A stretch of DNA of 64,000 nucleotides. It comes from JAVBJV01 sp031555315 (lineage in GTDB: Bacteria; Pseudomonadota; Alphaproteobacteria; Acetobacterales; Acetobacteraceae). This document shows positions 1 through 8,022 of this stretch, in pieces. The notes below the pieces were generated by a model that was not told the DNA's origin, did not search any database, and was given only the letters and a program-made list of their open reading frames with translations. Location: contig JAVBUO010000017.1 of NCBI GenBank assembly GCA_031555315.1, positions 1 to 64,000 of the forward strand, read 5' to 3'. Position 1 is the first letter of the stretch; the number at the start of each line of letters is the position of its first letter. The translations under genes and the position numbers were made by a program.

Positions 1-232
1 GCACCAGACCGGCACTTGCAGGCGCGGCAGGCTGAGCGCGCGGCGGCGTGCGCCGCTGCTGCTCCAGCTCGCGCAGACGCGCGCGCTCACGGTCCAGGTT
101 CTGTTGCTGCAGACGGTTCTGCTGACGCTCGATCGCGTCCAGGGCCGGGATCTGCGCAAAGGCCGGAGAAACAAAAGCGCCGCCAATCAGCAGCGCCCCC
201 AGCAGACCCTTCGCTCCCCGAAACTGTAACAC
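1..232 (-). CDS. N-terminal fragment of an exported protein, possibly a ShlB/FhaC-type secretion protein (partial)
   Basis: Reading the minus strand gives a signal peptide followed by a Q/R-rich coiled-coil stretch and then a Pro/Ala linker; the frame runs off the left edge. The hydrophobic core is GLLGALLIGGAFVSPAFA and the likely cleavage is AFA-QIP. The mature start (QIPALDAIERQQNRLQQQ, then alternating E, R, L and Q) resembles the N-terminus of two-partner-secretion transporters (ShlB/FhaC/HecB) and some other outer-membrane proteins, but the POTRA and barrel parts are out of view. There is no ATG. The first in-frame start is GTG at 230-232, with an in-frame stop a few codons further up. 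No strong Shine-Dalgarno is visible, so the start is uncertain. The exported nature is well supported; the family is only a guess. Confidence 0.5.
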   Translation of the reverse strand, partial: MLQFRGAKGLLGALLIGGAFVSPAFAQIPALDAIERQQNRLQQQNLDRERARLRELEQQRRTPPRAQPAAPASAGLV

Positions 233-375
233 TTGGATAACTAACCCGTTACCTTATTGTGGCCACGAGTTACCAACCGCCAATTCAACCAACAAGCGAG
301 AAAATCAACACTTACATAAATATCAGAATATACAATCCCGAGAAGGAACAAACCGATGGAGAAACGACACTCCAT

Positions 376-401
376 TGAATCGCCCCGGGTTTGCTGGAGG
401 C
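376..401. repeat. Probable terminal inverted repeat of the IS3-type remnant
   Basis: The sequence beginning TGAATCGCCCCGGGTTTGC lies just beyond the transposase stop and resembles the terminal repeats of alphaproteobacterial IS3-family elements. The matching end at the other side was not found, which agrees with the element being truncated. Confidence 0.5.
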
Positions 402-416
402 GTTTTCTTTTGAGTC

Positions 417-790
417 CTATGCCGCGACCTTGGTTGCTTCAAGCTCGTGGTAGAGCAATCTCTCGGCCTCGGCGGGCGGGATATTGCCGATGGTCGAGAG
501 CAGGCGGCGGTCATTGAACCAATCCACCCATTTCAATGTCGCCCATTCCACGTCATTGAGGTTGCGCCATGACCCTGACTGCGGATCATCTCCGTTTTGC
601 ACAGGCCATTGACGGTTTCGGCCAGTGCGTTGATGCAGGCATCACCAACGCTCCCAACACGCCCATCGTTTCATGCGAGACAGACAAGCCCACATACGGC
701 TGGTCCATATGACGGCCAGCCTAGTGGGCTTCATGCGGGTTCGCCGCCATTCCCACCCCATGCTTGATCCGCCCCACAGTGCGGCGTCTC
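417..790 (-). pseudogene. IS3-family transposase OrfB, C-terminal remnant with frameshift
   Basis: The last about 60 codons match the end of IS3-family OrfB integrases: a DVEWATLKWVDWFN-type block, then RRLL, then IGNIPPAEAE. The preceding piece (GRVGSVGDACINALAETVNG, containing the usual SVGD..NALAE..NG block) lies in a different frame. The two join if one base is restored near 570-573, so there is a single-base deletion. Further upstream, to about 790, the frame contains stops and only weak similarity. The catalytic DDE core is mostly missing. The remnant is therefore inactive. It sits directly downstream of the ParB-like cassette on the same strand. Confidence 0.75.
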
Positions 791-833
791 CCATGGTCCC
801 CGCGCTTATCGGGTCCGGGTCCCCATCTTTGGT

Positions 834-1769
834 TCAGGCACCAGGCGTTTCACCAATTGGGCCGAGCGTGTCGATCTCAGCGATCTTCTGGAACTCACTG
901 AGGTAGTCCTGTTGGTGCGCCGCTAGCCAGCGGACTACCCGGTTGTTCGCCAGAAGCTTACCGATATATCCGCGCGCCACGGTCAGATGCAGATTGTCGA
1001 TGCCATAGGTCTCTTCGACCGATTTCACCTGAGTCTGAAGCGCCGCCAGCTCCCGCTCCATACGGGCAATTTGCTGACCTGAAGGCGTAGGTGTGCCGCA
1101 TCTTTTTCCCTTTTTACTGGCAACAAGCTGGTTTTTGGATGTGGCTGCGCGTAGCGCACGGGCAAACATAACCGTGAAATTGTTTTGACCGATCATGAGG
1201 TCGGCCGCCTCGATCTGCCGAACGGCGGTCATCTGACGCAGAATATCGAACACCTTCATCGAACAAGGCTTATCCTTCAGCATCTCGGCAGCCTCAGGGC
1301 TAATCCCTTCCAGCAACCGGAAACGCCGCAGCACAGACTGAGCCTGAAGGTTCAGAGCGGCAGCAATATCAGCAGATGAGACACCGCGCTCCATGGCGCG
1401 CACAATCATCCGGTGCTCCTGAATCGGCGGGATACGGTTGACACGCTTGTTATAGGTATAGGTGTCATCATCAGTGGCCAACAGGCATTCGACTTCAGCA
1501 ATGCCAAGTTCCTTCAACACCTCAAGCCGCAGATGACCGTCTAGAAGAAGCCAGGTTCCTGCATTTTTCGGGTCCGCCATAACGACAGGCGCTTCAATCA
1601 GGCCGATGGCCTTGATGGAACTCAGAACCTGCGAATATGTCCGGCTCGCCCTGGCGCCATCCGGTAACGTCTTGAGCGGAACGATCGCCGCTACGGGAAT
1701 CGTCAATAATTCCCGGTCGAAAGCGAGATGAATATGACAATCTTCCAGATCTTTTGGCCGATCAGTCAT
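834..1769 (-). CDS. ParB N-terminal / RepB C-terminal-like DNA-binding protein
   Basis: This 311-residue protein looks like a plasmid-partition RepB/ParB relative. An N-terminal ParB-like region (residues about 15-100) includes a DGHLRLEVLKELG segment in place of the canonical GERR CTPase box. A helix-turn-helix follows around residues 130-160 (SSADIAAALNLQAQSVLRRF), and a C-terminal part resembles the RepB partition domain, ending in a predicted coiled coil (MERELAALQTQV). It is the last gene of a three-gene minus-strand cassette, overlapping the preceding ParB-like gene by 8 bases. No ParA is present, so classical partition is unlikely. A role in controlling or targeting the linked recombinase is an inference. 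Confidence 0.7.
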   Translation of the reverse strand: MTDRPKDLEDCHIHLAFDRELLTIPVAAIVPLKTLPDGARASRTYSQVLSSIKAIGLIEAPVVMADPKNAGTWLLLDGHLRLEVLKELGIAEVECLLATDDDTYTYNKRVNRIPPIQEHRMIVRAMERGVSSADIAAALNLQAQSVLRRFRLLEGISPEAAEMLKDKPCSMKVFDILRQMTAVRQIEAADLMIGQNNFTVMFARALRAATSKNQLVASKKGKRCGTPTPSGQQIARMERELAALQTQVKSVEETYGIDNLHLTVARGYIGKLLANNRVVRWLAAHQQDYLSEFQKIAEIDTLGPIGETPGA

Positions 1770-2667
1770 GATCGCCTCCCGATATTCGGGCTGTAAGCGC
1801 CCGAGGCATGGTCGCCAATCCTTCTGCCCTCAGCAGATTGATGAAACCATCCTTTGCGAGCAGATCCTTCAGTGCCTCGACGATGAACAACAGCCGCGTC
1901 TGCGTGAAATCCGATTTCTTGACCAGGATGCGCTGCTTTTCAGCCTCGCGCTGATAGACCTGTATAAGATTGGCAGCGGTCATCCGCCGGCTGCTGGTTT
2001 TCCGGCCCAGGCGACTGGCAGGTAGTCCTCCCTTAAGCTGGCTTCGCATACGCATGTCGAGCATACGCCGGACGGCGGCAAGTTTCTTCTTGCCCCTGAG
2101 TTTGCCGGTCTCATAGGCGTCAAGGAGTAGGTTTTGCGTCTCTTCCGTTTCGGCTTTGGAGATCTCCATCGCCAGGGTAATCGGAATGAGCCCTGTTTCG
2201 ACCGCGGCCACCAGCCGCTCCTCGCCGTGTTCAAGGAGCGAGACGACCATGCTCACCCAAGATGCACCGACGCCAATTTTCTCGGCGATGACCGTATCGC
2301 TATAGCCACGCGACCGCAGCGCACCGATTTCACGCATGAGCTCGATGGGACGCGGCATACGTCGTGCAATATTTTCAACCAGACTCATCATGAGACATTC
2401 GCTCTCGCTGGCTTCGATTACCACCGCCGGAATCTCGGTCTGGCCAAGCATCTGGAAAGCTTCCAGCCGACCTTCGCCGCAGACGAGATCATATCTGGGA
2501 CCACCGGCCCCATCGCGGCAACTCACCGTGATGGGGCGCTTCAAGCCGATAGCTTCTATGTTGTTCACGATCTCCCGATGCTGGCGCTTATTGCGCACGC
2601 GCGGGTTCAGGACCGTAATCCGGGAAATCGGGATCATTTCGATCCGGCTCGGGCGAACGGCAGGCAT
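1762..2667 (-). CDS. ParB/RepB/Spo0J-family protein
   Basis: The product is 301 residues. Its N-terminal ParB domain shows IPISRITVLNPRVRNK, a CGEGRLEAFQ box (residues about 65-75) and a SLVENIARR box (about 97-105); together these form the ParB nucleotide-binding signature in slightly altered form. A helix-turn-helix follows (YSDTVIAEKIGVGASWVSMV, about 125-145). It overlaps the recombinase stop by one base and the next ParB-like start by 8 bases, so all three genes are probably translated together. Two unequal ParB-like proteins downstream of a serine recombinase without ParA is a recurring arrangement in alphaproteobacteria, as far as I recall, but its function is not known to me. Confidence 0.75.
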   Translation of the reverse strand: MPAVRPSRIEMIPISRITVLNPRVRNKRQHREIVNNIEAIGLKRPITVSCRDGAGGPRYDLVCGEGRLEAFQMLGQTEIPAVVIEASESECLMMSLVENIARRMPRPIELMREIGALRSRGYSDTVIAEKIGVGASWVSMVVSLLEHGEERLVAAVETGLIPITLAMEISKAETEETQNLLLDAYETGKLRGKKKLAAVRRMLDMRMRSQLKGGLPASRLGRKTSSRRMTAANLIQVYQREAEKQRILVKKSDFTQTRLLFIVEALKDLLAKDGFINLLRAEGLATMPRALTARISGGDHD

Positions 2668-4255
2668 CAGGCAGCCTCCAAAAGAGGAATAGGCGTTGCA
2701 ATATCGTAGAGGAGGTCAAGACCATCGAAGCGATAGGCGTCGAGCCCGAAGGAGTTATCCTCCGCCAGACGCAGCTTCTCGGAGAGTATGTCGATGCGTG
2801 GAAACAGGTAGTAGTCGATCGGTGCGCGATTGGCGCTATCCATGCGCACGACAACAGTGATGTCCGGCGCGAGCGACGTATCGAAGCGCAACTTCCAGTG
2901 CAAAAGTCCAGTCGGTGTTTTGATGCACCGAGCCACTACTACGGAGAGGCTGAACTCTCCGTTGACAATCACCCGATCGGTCTGAAGATCCTGCCATGCA
3001 TCACTACCCGCAGCGCGCAATCCGTCGATAACCTCGCGGAGAACATCGGGATGGAGTTTGCGCAGTTCACGGTTGATTTTCATGTAGCGGTAGTCACGAC
3101 CCGGCGTGAAACCCACGAGATGATAGGCGCGAAGCAAGCTGCCAAATCGAGAGCTATAGGCGCTGCTGGACGGCAAACCGTCGCACTCGTCGATCACGAC
3201 GCCCGACAGCAAACCTTTCTTCTGATGGAGCTCCCTTAACGATTGCAACATCTCCTCATCGCTCAGACGAAACGAGCGCGCATTGATGATGGCTTTTGCC
3301 GCCTCGAAAAGTTTTCGCTCGATGGTGGCATCGAATGCATCCTGTGCCTTGATCCACATCTCAGGCTCGTTGCGGACGCGCTTCTTCTTCAGCTTGAAAG
3401 AACGGCGATTCCATACATTGTCGCCAACATATTTCTCATTAATGAGAAGCCGGTGGACCGCTCCCCGGGTCCAGAGGCGCCCCAGGTCGGTCGGAATACC
3501 TCGTTCGTTGAGGTCGGCTGCAATCTCGCTTTCGCTGCGCCCTTGATGGACGAATGCCCGGTAAATGGCGCGAACCAAATTGACTTCTTCTGCGGGGCCA
3601 AGGGTCAGAATTACCCGATCAGTCTGGATACTCTTGTGCTCTCCTCGTCCCAGAACGCCCTTAACGGCGCCATGCTCATCGACCAAGGTTCGACGCAAAC
3701 CGAAGCCCGCTGGTCCTCCCTGACGATAACCTTTTTCGATCAGCCGACTCTGCCCCACAAACACCTTAGTCGAGAGTTCGCGACTATATTCGCCGGCCAT
3801 CGCACGCTTAACGCCCTTGACGATGGTCGAAACCGGGCTGCCGTCATTCTCGAATTGCTCGCGCAATACTGAACGGAAATACCTGCACGCCGACATATAT
3901 ACTCATAATAGACGCTCTCGTCGGCATCCTGAAAGCGCCCCCAGCGGCTGACATCATAAACCAGAACCATTGTGAAATCGGCATTTCCGGCTTGCACGTC
4001 TTCGATGAGCTGCCTGAGCGCATCACGCCCCTCGATCTTCAGTCCACTTTTTCCTGCGTCGGCATAGGTCCGAACGATCTCGATGCCACGAGTTTTCGCA
4101 TATTGCCTGATCGCATCGGACTGGTTTTCCGTTGAATACTTTTGATGGTCCGTAGACATACGGACGTATTCGGCAGCCCGCAGGGAACGTTCCGGCTGCT
4201 CTGATCGATCATCATCGCAAAGTTTTCGGCTCGCCACATCTCGCCCTTCCGACAT
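2667..4255 (-). pseudogene. Large serine recombinase (resolvase/invertase family), interrupted by a frameshift
   Basis: The N-terminal catalytic part starts at 4255. It has the catalytic serine in AAEYVRMSTDHQKYSTENQ and the active-site region DVSRWGRFQD. The C-terminal part runs in another frame from about 3860 to the stop at 2667. It contains a recombinase domain with EKGYRQGGPAGFGLRR, a W-rich DNA-binding segment and a long tail. The frames fuse if one base is restored near 3859-3863, turning QYCAS into QYCAEQFENDG. So a full-length protein of roughly 525 residues is broken by a one-base deletion, unless this is a sequencing error. It is the first gene of the recombinase/ParB/ParB cassette and is divergent from the gene at 4355. 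Confidence 0.8.
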
Positions 4256-4354
4256 CCCGACTGCGTCGGCCCGGACGATCTATCGCCGCAGCACATGGCG
4301 GTCTTCTGCCGCTACCCCGCATTGAAATAAGTCTAACAGCGGAGGAAGCGGAAG

Positions 4355-4810
4355 ATGTTGCCGAAAAAGGGCAGGAAATTACCCCCATGGGCCGGCGTTC
4401 TTAGTGGGCGTGATATCTATGCCCAAACCATTGCGGAGCTGCTGCGCAAGGAACATGGAGATAGCCATCGCGCCATCAAACTGCTCATGCGACAGACAGA
4501 CGCGAGCGAGCGAACCGTCAAGCATTGGCTCTCAGCGCAACATGGCCCAGATACAGTGTATTTCCTCAGGCTCGTAGTTTCGTCGCCTGTTATCAGGGCT
4601 TTCGTTCTCGGCCTGATTGAGGGGCCTGCAGCAAACCCTCTGGTCAATTCAGTGGATCGTTTTTCACTCGCCGCAGCCAGAGAAGCCTATGCGACTGGCG
4701 AAGCCGCTGGGGGAAGGCCAACGACAAGTGCACAAAAAATGACCCTAAATATGACCCTAAACGTGACCCTGATCCGATGGAACTCAGTGAACGACAGCGC
4801 TGGTTCCTAG
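4355..4810 (+). CDS. Hypothetical protein with probable helix-turn-helix
   Basis: The family is not recognised. The 151-residue product has a helix-turn-helix-like segment at about residues 40-65 (SHRAIKLLMRQTDASERTVK, then HWLSAQHG), and a basic N-terminus. Its last dozen residues are translated from a short repeat of TGACCCTAAA. At a run of six A's (4733-4738) a minus-one shift would lead into the frame of the next ORF, giving a continuous Asp-Pro-Lys-rich linker. The gene may thus be the N-terminal half of a longer two-domain regulator. It is divergent from the recombinase cassette, with about 100 bases between them, so it could regulate it. Confidence 0.55.
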   Translation: MLPKKGRKLPPWAGVLSGRDIYAQTIAELLRKEHGDSHRAIKLLMRQTDASERTVKHWLSAQHGPDTVYFLRLVVSSPVIRAFVLGLIEGPAANPLVNSVDRFSLAAAREAYATGEAAGGRPTTSAQKMTLNMTLNVTLIRWNSVNDSAGS

Positions 4811-4974
4811 CCCGAATCGCGGAAGGAAACCGCTGCAGTGCTGGTGAGATCGTAGCCATATGGCATGTGAGTCTCAAAACCGCGCGACGGGATATTGCCA
4901 CACTCAAGGCGGCAGGACTCATCCGCTACATTGGATCACGACGGAAAGGGCGATATCGTAAGATATTGGGGTAA
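4777..4974 (+). CDS. Small winged-helix DNA-binding protein or C-terminal half of the preceding gene
   Basis: The 65-residue product looks like a DeoR-type or MarR-type winged helix: ELSERQRWFLARIAEGNRCS, then EIVAIWHVSLKTARRDIATL as the recognition helix region, then GLIRYIGSRRKGRYRKI as the wing. It overlaps the previous ORF by 34 bases. Upstream of its ATG its frame stays open through NDPKYDPKRDPDP, a plausible interdomain linker, which argues that the two ORFs were one gene. As a stand-alone product it could be translationally coupled. Confidence 0.55.
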   Translation: MELSERQRWFLARIAEGNRCSAGEIVAIWHVSLKTARRDIATLKAAGLIRYIGSRRKGRYRKILG

Positions 4975-5359
4975 CAAGACCCGACCCATCGTGAATCGCA
5001 CATGCTACACTGCATTTCAGGGAATTTTTGATGTCTCGGATGAACTCTTAGATAGAGCGGCCAATATTAAAGGGATTACCTCAGGTCATCTCCGGGTCCT
5101 TCCTGGCGCTTGCACAATACGGCGCGCAGAAGGTGCGGCAGCACACCAGTGTAGATTCGCGACAAAGGTTGACAGGTTGACACCGCGTACAAGCTGAAAC
5201 CCGGCGCGAATTCGCATAATTTATCCAACCAATTCAATCACCTGAAAAATATTCCGGCGCAGATTCCGCAGTATTCGACACACCATCCAACGATCGGGTC
5301 TGTTGCACCCATCCGGCGCATTCCGCGCCATGACATGCACAGACACATCGAGGACCGCT
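4975..5359. other. Intergenic stretch with TTGACA direct repeat
   Basis: No gene is recognised here. Two copies of GGTTGACA lie next to each other at about 5167-5182. They could be a doubled -35 element or a small operator, but no convincing -10 box at the usual spacing follows. The stretch is more AT-rich close to the AlpA-like gene. Confidence 0.35.
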
Positions 5360-5620
5360 ATGAACCCGAACGTACAGCCTTCCGTTTCGCTTTTCACTGA
5401 CGAGGTGCTCACCGAGCGCCAGATCTGTGATCTCGCCAAGATCAGCCCACGCACCGCTCAGCGTCTGCGCCAGGATGGTAGTGGACCACCCTATGTCACC
5501 CTCTCTCCTGGGCGCATTGGCTATCTCCGCTCCGACGTCATCAACTGGCTGCTCAGCCGGCGTGTCGCCTCCACCAGCGCCGCCACCGTGCGTGCACAGC
5601 GCGGTAGCCGGAGTGCATGA
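5360..5620 (+). CDS. AlpA-like excisionase/DNA-binding regulator
   Basis: The likely product is 86 residues, starting at ATG 5360, which has a GAGG ribosome site eight bases upstream; a longer upstream start at 5303 lacks one. The core, VLTERQICDLAKISPRTAQR followed by RQDGSGPPYVTL and GRIGYLRSDVINWL, matches the MerR-like helix-turn-helix and wing of AlpA/prophage CP4-57 regulators and Xis-type proteins. Such proteins activate or assist excision of integrated elements. It is followed after 3 bases by the DUF927 gene, so the two form an operon. Confidence 0.75.
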   Translation: MNPNVQPSVSLFTDEVLTERQICDLAKISPRTAQRLRQDGSGPPYVTLSPGRIGYLRSDVINWLLSRRVASTSAATVRAQRGSRSA

Positions 5621-5623
5621 TCC

Positions 5624-7465
5624 ATGACTGCGCCATTCGATGCCGTTGTTCCTTTTACCCCGCCGCCACAAGGTGACGGCAAAGCTGCAGAACGGTTTTT
5701 CATGGATAAATGCGGCTTGTGGAAACGCAACGAAGGCAGTACTTCACTCTGGCTGGCTGCCCCGTTCGAGGTCATTGCCGATGTCCGCGATACCGACAAT
5801 GAGACCTGGGGAAGGCTGCTGCAGTTCCACGATCGCGACGGCGTAATTCATGAGGAGATCATCCCTTCTCGCCACCTGATCGGAGATGGTGTCGCCGCAC
5901 GTGAACAGCTCGCGCATGCGGGACTGATGCTGAATGCAGTACCTGCTGCCCGTCAGGCCTTCATCGAATATCTAAACCTCTGCAACCCGGCACTACGGGT
6001 GCGGACCGTCACCCATATCGGCTGGCACAGGATCGGTGGACGCCGGGTGTTCGTGCTGCCGCAACTCACGTTCGGCGAAACCAATGAGCGCGTCATGCTG
6101 CAAGCCGAAGAACGCAGTCCTCATACTTTCCATCAGAGCGGTACACTGGCCGAATGGCAGACCGAGATCGGCATGAGGTTGATCGGTAACAGCCGGCTGG
6201 TCTTCGCCGCGTCGACCGCACTGGCCGCTCCTCTGCTCGGGCTGCTCGACGCCGAGAGCTGCGGCTTCAATCTGAAGGGCCATTCACGGCTGGGCAAATC
6301 CACTGCCCTGCGGATTGCCGCCGGCATATGTGGTGGCACGCCGGAAAACGGCGCCAACGGCTTCGTCCGGCAATGGCGCGCCACCGATAACGGCATGGAG
6401 GGCATCGCCACCGCCCATTGCGACTGTCTACTGCCGATGGACGAGCTTGGCCAGATGGATCCACACGCGATCGGTGACGTGGTGTATGGGCTGGCCAACG
6501 GCATGGGCAAGCTCCGCGCCTCGCGCACTGGCGCCGCACGCCGCGTGCAGCGCTGGCGGGTATTATTGCTCTCCACAGGAGAGGACGGTATCGCCGAGCG
6601 CAATGCCGAGGTTGGAAAACGTACCCGCGCCGGGCAGGAAGTGCGGCTGATCGACGTACCTTCCGATGCTGGTTGCGGAATGGGGATTTTCGAACATCTG
6701 CATGGTGCTTCCTCGGCCGGAGAACTGGCGGAGTGGCTGAACGCCGCCACACGGAAAACCTACGGCGCACCGCTACGAACGTTTCTGAAGCATCTGCTGC
6801 AACACCTTGAACAGGACGAAGCAGGTTTCCTGACGGACCTGCACCAGCGCCGAAACCGGATCCTGGCCGCAGTGCTCCCTGCCGATGCCGATGGGCAGGT
6901 ACGCAGTGTGGCGGCATCCTTTGCCTTGGTGGCTCTGGCCGGAGAACGCGCCGCCGAGGCCGGTATCATGCCGTGGCCGCCGGCGGATGCGATCGATGCG
7001 GCGCAGGCCTGTCTGAACGCCTGGTTGTCCGAGCGCGGCACGAGCGGCGCACGCGAGGACATGCAGGCGATCGTGACGTTGCGGGACTTTCTCCAACGCA
7101 ATGGATCATCGCGGTTCGAAGTCTGGCACGACCCCTTGAGTCTGGAGCAGAGCACACAGGAACAGTTACAGGCTCCACCTGTTGAACATATCCGCACCAT
7201 CAACCGCGCTGGCTGGAGACGGTGGCAGCGGGCCGAGGACGGAAGCGGATGCTGGTACTATTATCTGACGAGCGATGGCATGCACGAGGCGCTGCGGGGG
7301 CTGAACCTGCGTGCAGCAGTGAAGCTGTTGCAGCGGCATGGTTACCTGCAGCCCCCCGACAAACAGGGCAAGACGTCGCATACCGTCAGTGTCCCGGGGC
7401 ATGGAAAGACCCGACTCTATTGCGTCACCGCTTCCATCATGTTGGCCGGAGACGGTCTGGTCTGA
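5624..7465 (+). CDS. DUF927-domain primase/helicase-like protein
   Basis: The 613-residue protein has a DUF927 core. A P-loop reads LKGHSRLGKSTALRIAAG (about residue 215). A Walker B-like CDCLLPMDELGQMDP follows (about 270), and then LRASRTGAARRVQRWRVLLL, the region where these NTPases carry an arginine finger. DUF927 proteins are found in phages, plasmids and integrative elements, where they act in replication. A toprim or primase zinc-finger domain is not visible. It is translated with the AlpA-like gene upstream. GGAACACC repeats lie just downstream, which might be a replication or recombination site; that link is inference. Confidence 0.75.
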   Translation: MTAPFDAVVPFTPPPQGDGKAAERFFMDKCGLWKRNEGSTSLWLAAPFEVIADVRDTDNETWGRLLQFHDRDGVIHEEIIPSRHLIGDGVAAREQLAHAGLMLNAVPAARQAFIEYLNLCNPALRVRTVTHIGWHRIGGRRVFVLPQLTFGETNERVMLQAEERSPHTFHQSGTLAEWQTEIGMRLIGNSRLVFAASTALAAPLLGLLDAESCGFNLKGHSRLGKSTALRIAAGICGGTPENGANGFVRQWRATDNGMEGIATAHCDCLLPMDELGQMDPHAIGDVVYGLANGMGKLRASRTGAARRVQRWRVLLLSTGEDGIAERNAEVGKRTRAGQEVRLIDVPSDAGCGMGIFEHLHGASSAGELAEWLNAATRKTYGAPLRTFLKHLLQHLEQDEAGFLTDLHQRRNRILAAVLPADADGQVRSVAASFALVALAGERAAEAGIMPWPPADAIDAAQACLNAWLSERGTSGAREDMQAIVTLRDFLQRNGSSRFEVWHDPLSLEQSTQEQLQAPPVEHIRTINRAGWRRWQRAEDGSGCWYYYLTSDGMHEALRGLNLRAAVKLLQRHGYLQPPDKQGKTSHTVSVPGHGKTRLYCVTASIMLAGDGLV

Positions 7466-7472
7466 CGCGGCG

Positions 7473-7581
7473 TGGAACACCTGCGTTGCTGGTGTTCCAC
7501 ACGGGAACACCATGGCATCGCGAAAAGCGGTATGTTTTGAACACACTGCCAGTCCGGGAACACCGGTACACGAAGAACACC
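7473..7581. repeat. GGAACACC direct and inverted repeat cluster
   Basis: The octamer GGAACACC or its complement appears at 7474-7481, 7491-7498 (inverted), 7504-7511 and 7557-7564, with a 7-base match at 7575-7581. The first two make a perfect 9-bp stem with a 9-base loop (7473-7499). The second and third make a perfect 9-bp palindrome with a 5-base spacer (7490-7512). The rest of the gap to the tRNA (7582-7812) shows no gene, only a doubled GAGTCCGCAG near 7735-7755. The cluster could be iterons, an operator or recombinase arm sites. Confidence 0.6.
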
Positions 7582-7812
7582 GTTTTTGAGATGATGGCAG
7601 AGATGGTCCGAGGGTACGGGGGGTCGATTCTTGACGCCCCGCTAACCGGAGACCGTCGCCCATCACTATGTGCGTCGCCGCGAAATGGAAAATATTTTTA
7701 TCTCGGCACGCTTACCCACACACCGCGCATACATGAGTCCGCAGTGAGTCCGCAGGACCAAAAGCTCAAATTTAGGGGATTGGAGGACTTTGGGGGAAAG
7801 CCTAGAGAAAAC

Positions 7813-7889
7813 TGGCGCGCCCGAAAGGATTCGAACCTCTGACCCCCAGATTCGTAGTCTGGTGCTCTATCCAGCTGAGCTACGGGCGC
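7813..7889 (-). tRNA. tRNA-Arg (anticodon ACG)
   Basis: The minus strand folds into a full cloverleaf of 77 bases. The acceptor GCGCCCG pairs with CGGGCGC, the D-loop region is AGCTCAGCTGGATAGAGC, the anticodon arm CCAGA-CTACGAA-TCTGG has anticodon ACG, the T-arm contains GGTTCGAATCC, and CCA is encoded. The 3' end faces the accessory region on the left, making it the likely attachment site of the island. Confidence 0.95.
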
Positions 7890-7934
7890 ATCCAGAGGCG
7901 GGTTGATAGCCGCCCCGCCCCGCCGCGGCAAGGG

Positions 7935-7967
7935 GGAAGAAAGATATTTTCGGAAATATCTTCTTCC
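7935..7967. repeat. Inverted repeat between leuB and tRNA-Arg
   Basis: A 14-bp stem (GGAAGAA-GATATTT paired with AAATATCTTCTTCC, one A bulged) closes on a TCGG tetraloop. It lies downstream of leuB and upstream of the tRNA on the minus strand. There is no T-run after it, so it is a transcript-end or processing hairpin rather than a textbook terminator. Confidence 0.55.
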
Positions 7968-8022
7968 GCCGATCCAATATCTTAATCACACACACGCCGA
8001 CACGTCCACGCAACCGCTTCCG

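Larger units (their letters stand above)
233..7812. mobile_element. Probable integrated genomic island (decayed), right boundary at tRNA-Arg
   Basis: This stretch carries an IS remnant, a serine recombinase, two ParB-like proteins, an AlpA-like regulator and a DUF927 primase-like protein. It ends exactly at the 3' end of a tRNA-Arg gene, a classic attachment site. From leuB rightward all genes are housekeeping. No duplicate of the tRNA 3' end was seen further left, and no tyrosine integrase, so the left boundary may lie outside the window or have been lost. Two genes in it are frameshifted, which fits decay. The extent given is the visible maximum; the secreted-protein fragment at 1-232 might also belong to it. 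Confidence 0.55.

Noticed and set aside
673..906. 77-codon plus-strand frame
   Set aside because: It is antisense to the IS3 remnant and to the end of the ParB-like gene.
5167..5220. TTGACA repeats read as a sigma-70 promoter
   Set aside because: The nearest -10-like box (CATAAT) is about 32 bases away instead of 16-18.
7222..7842. Plus-strand frame ending in the tRNA (RARKDSNL ending)
   Set aside because: It overlaps the DUF927 gene in another frame, and its ending is the common false translation across a tRNA gene.
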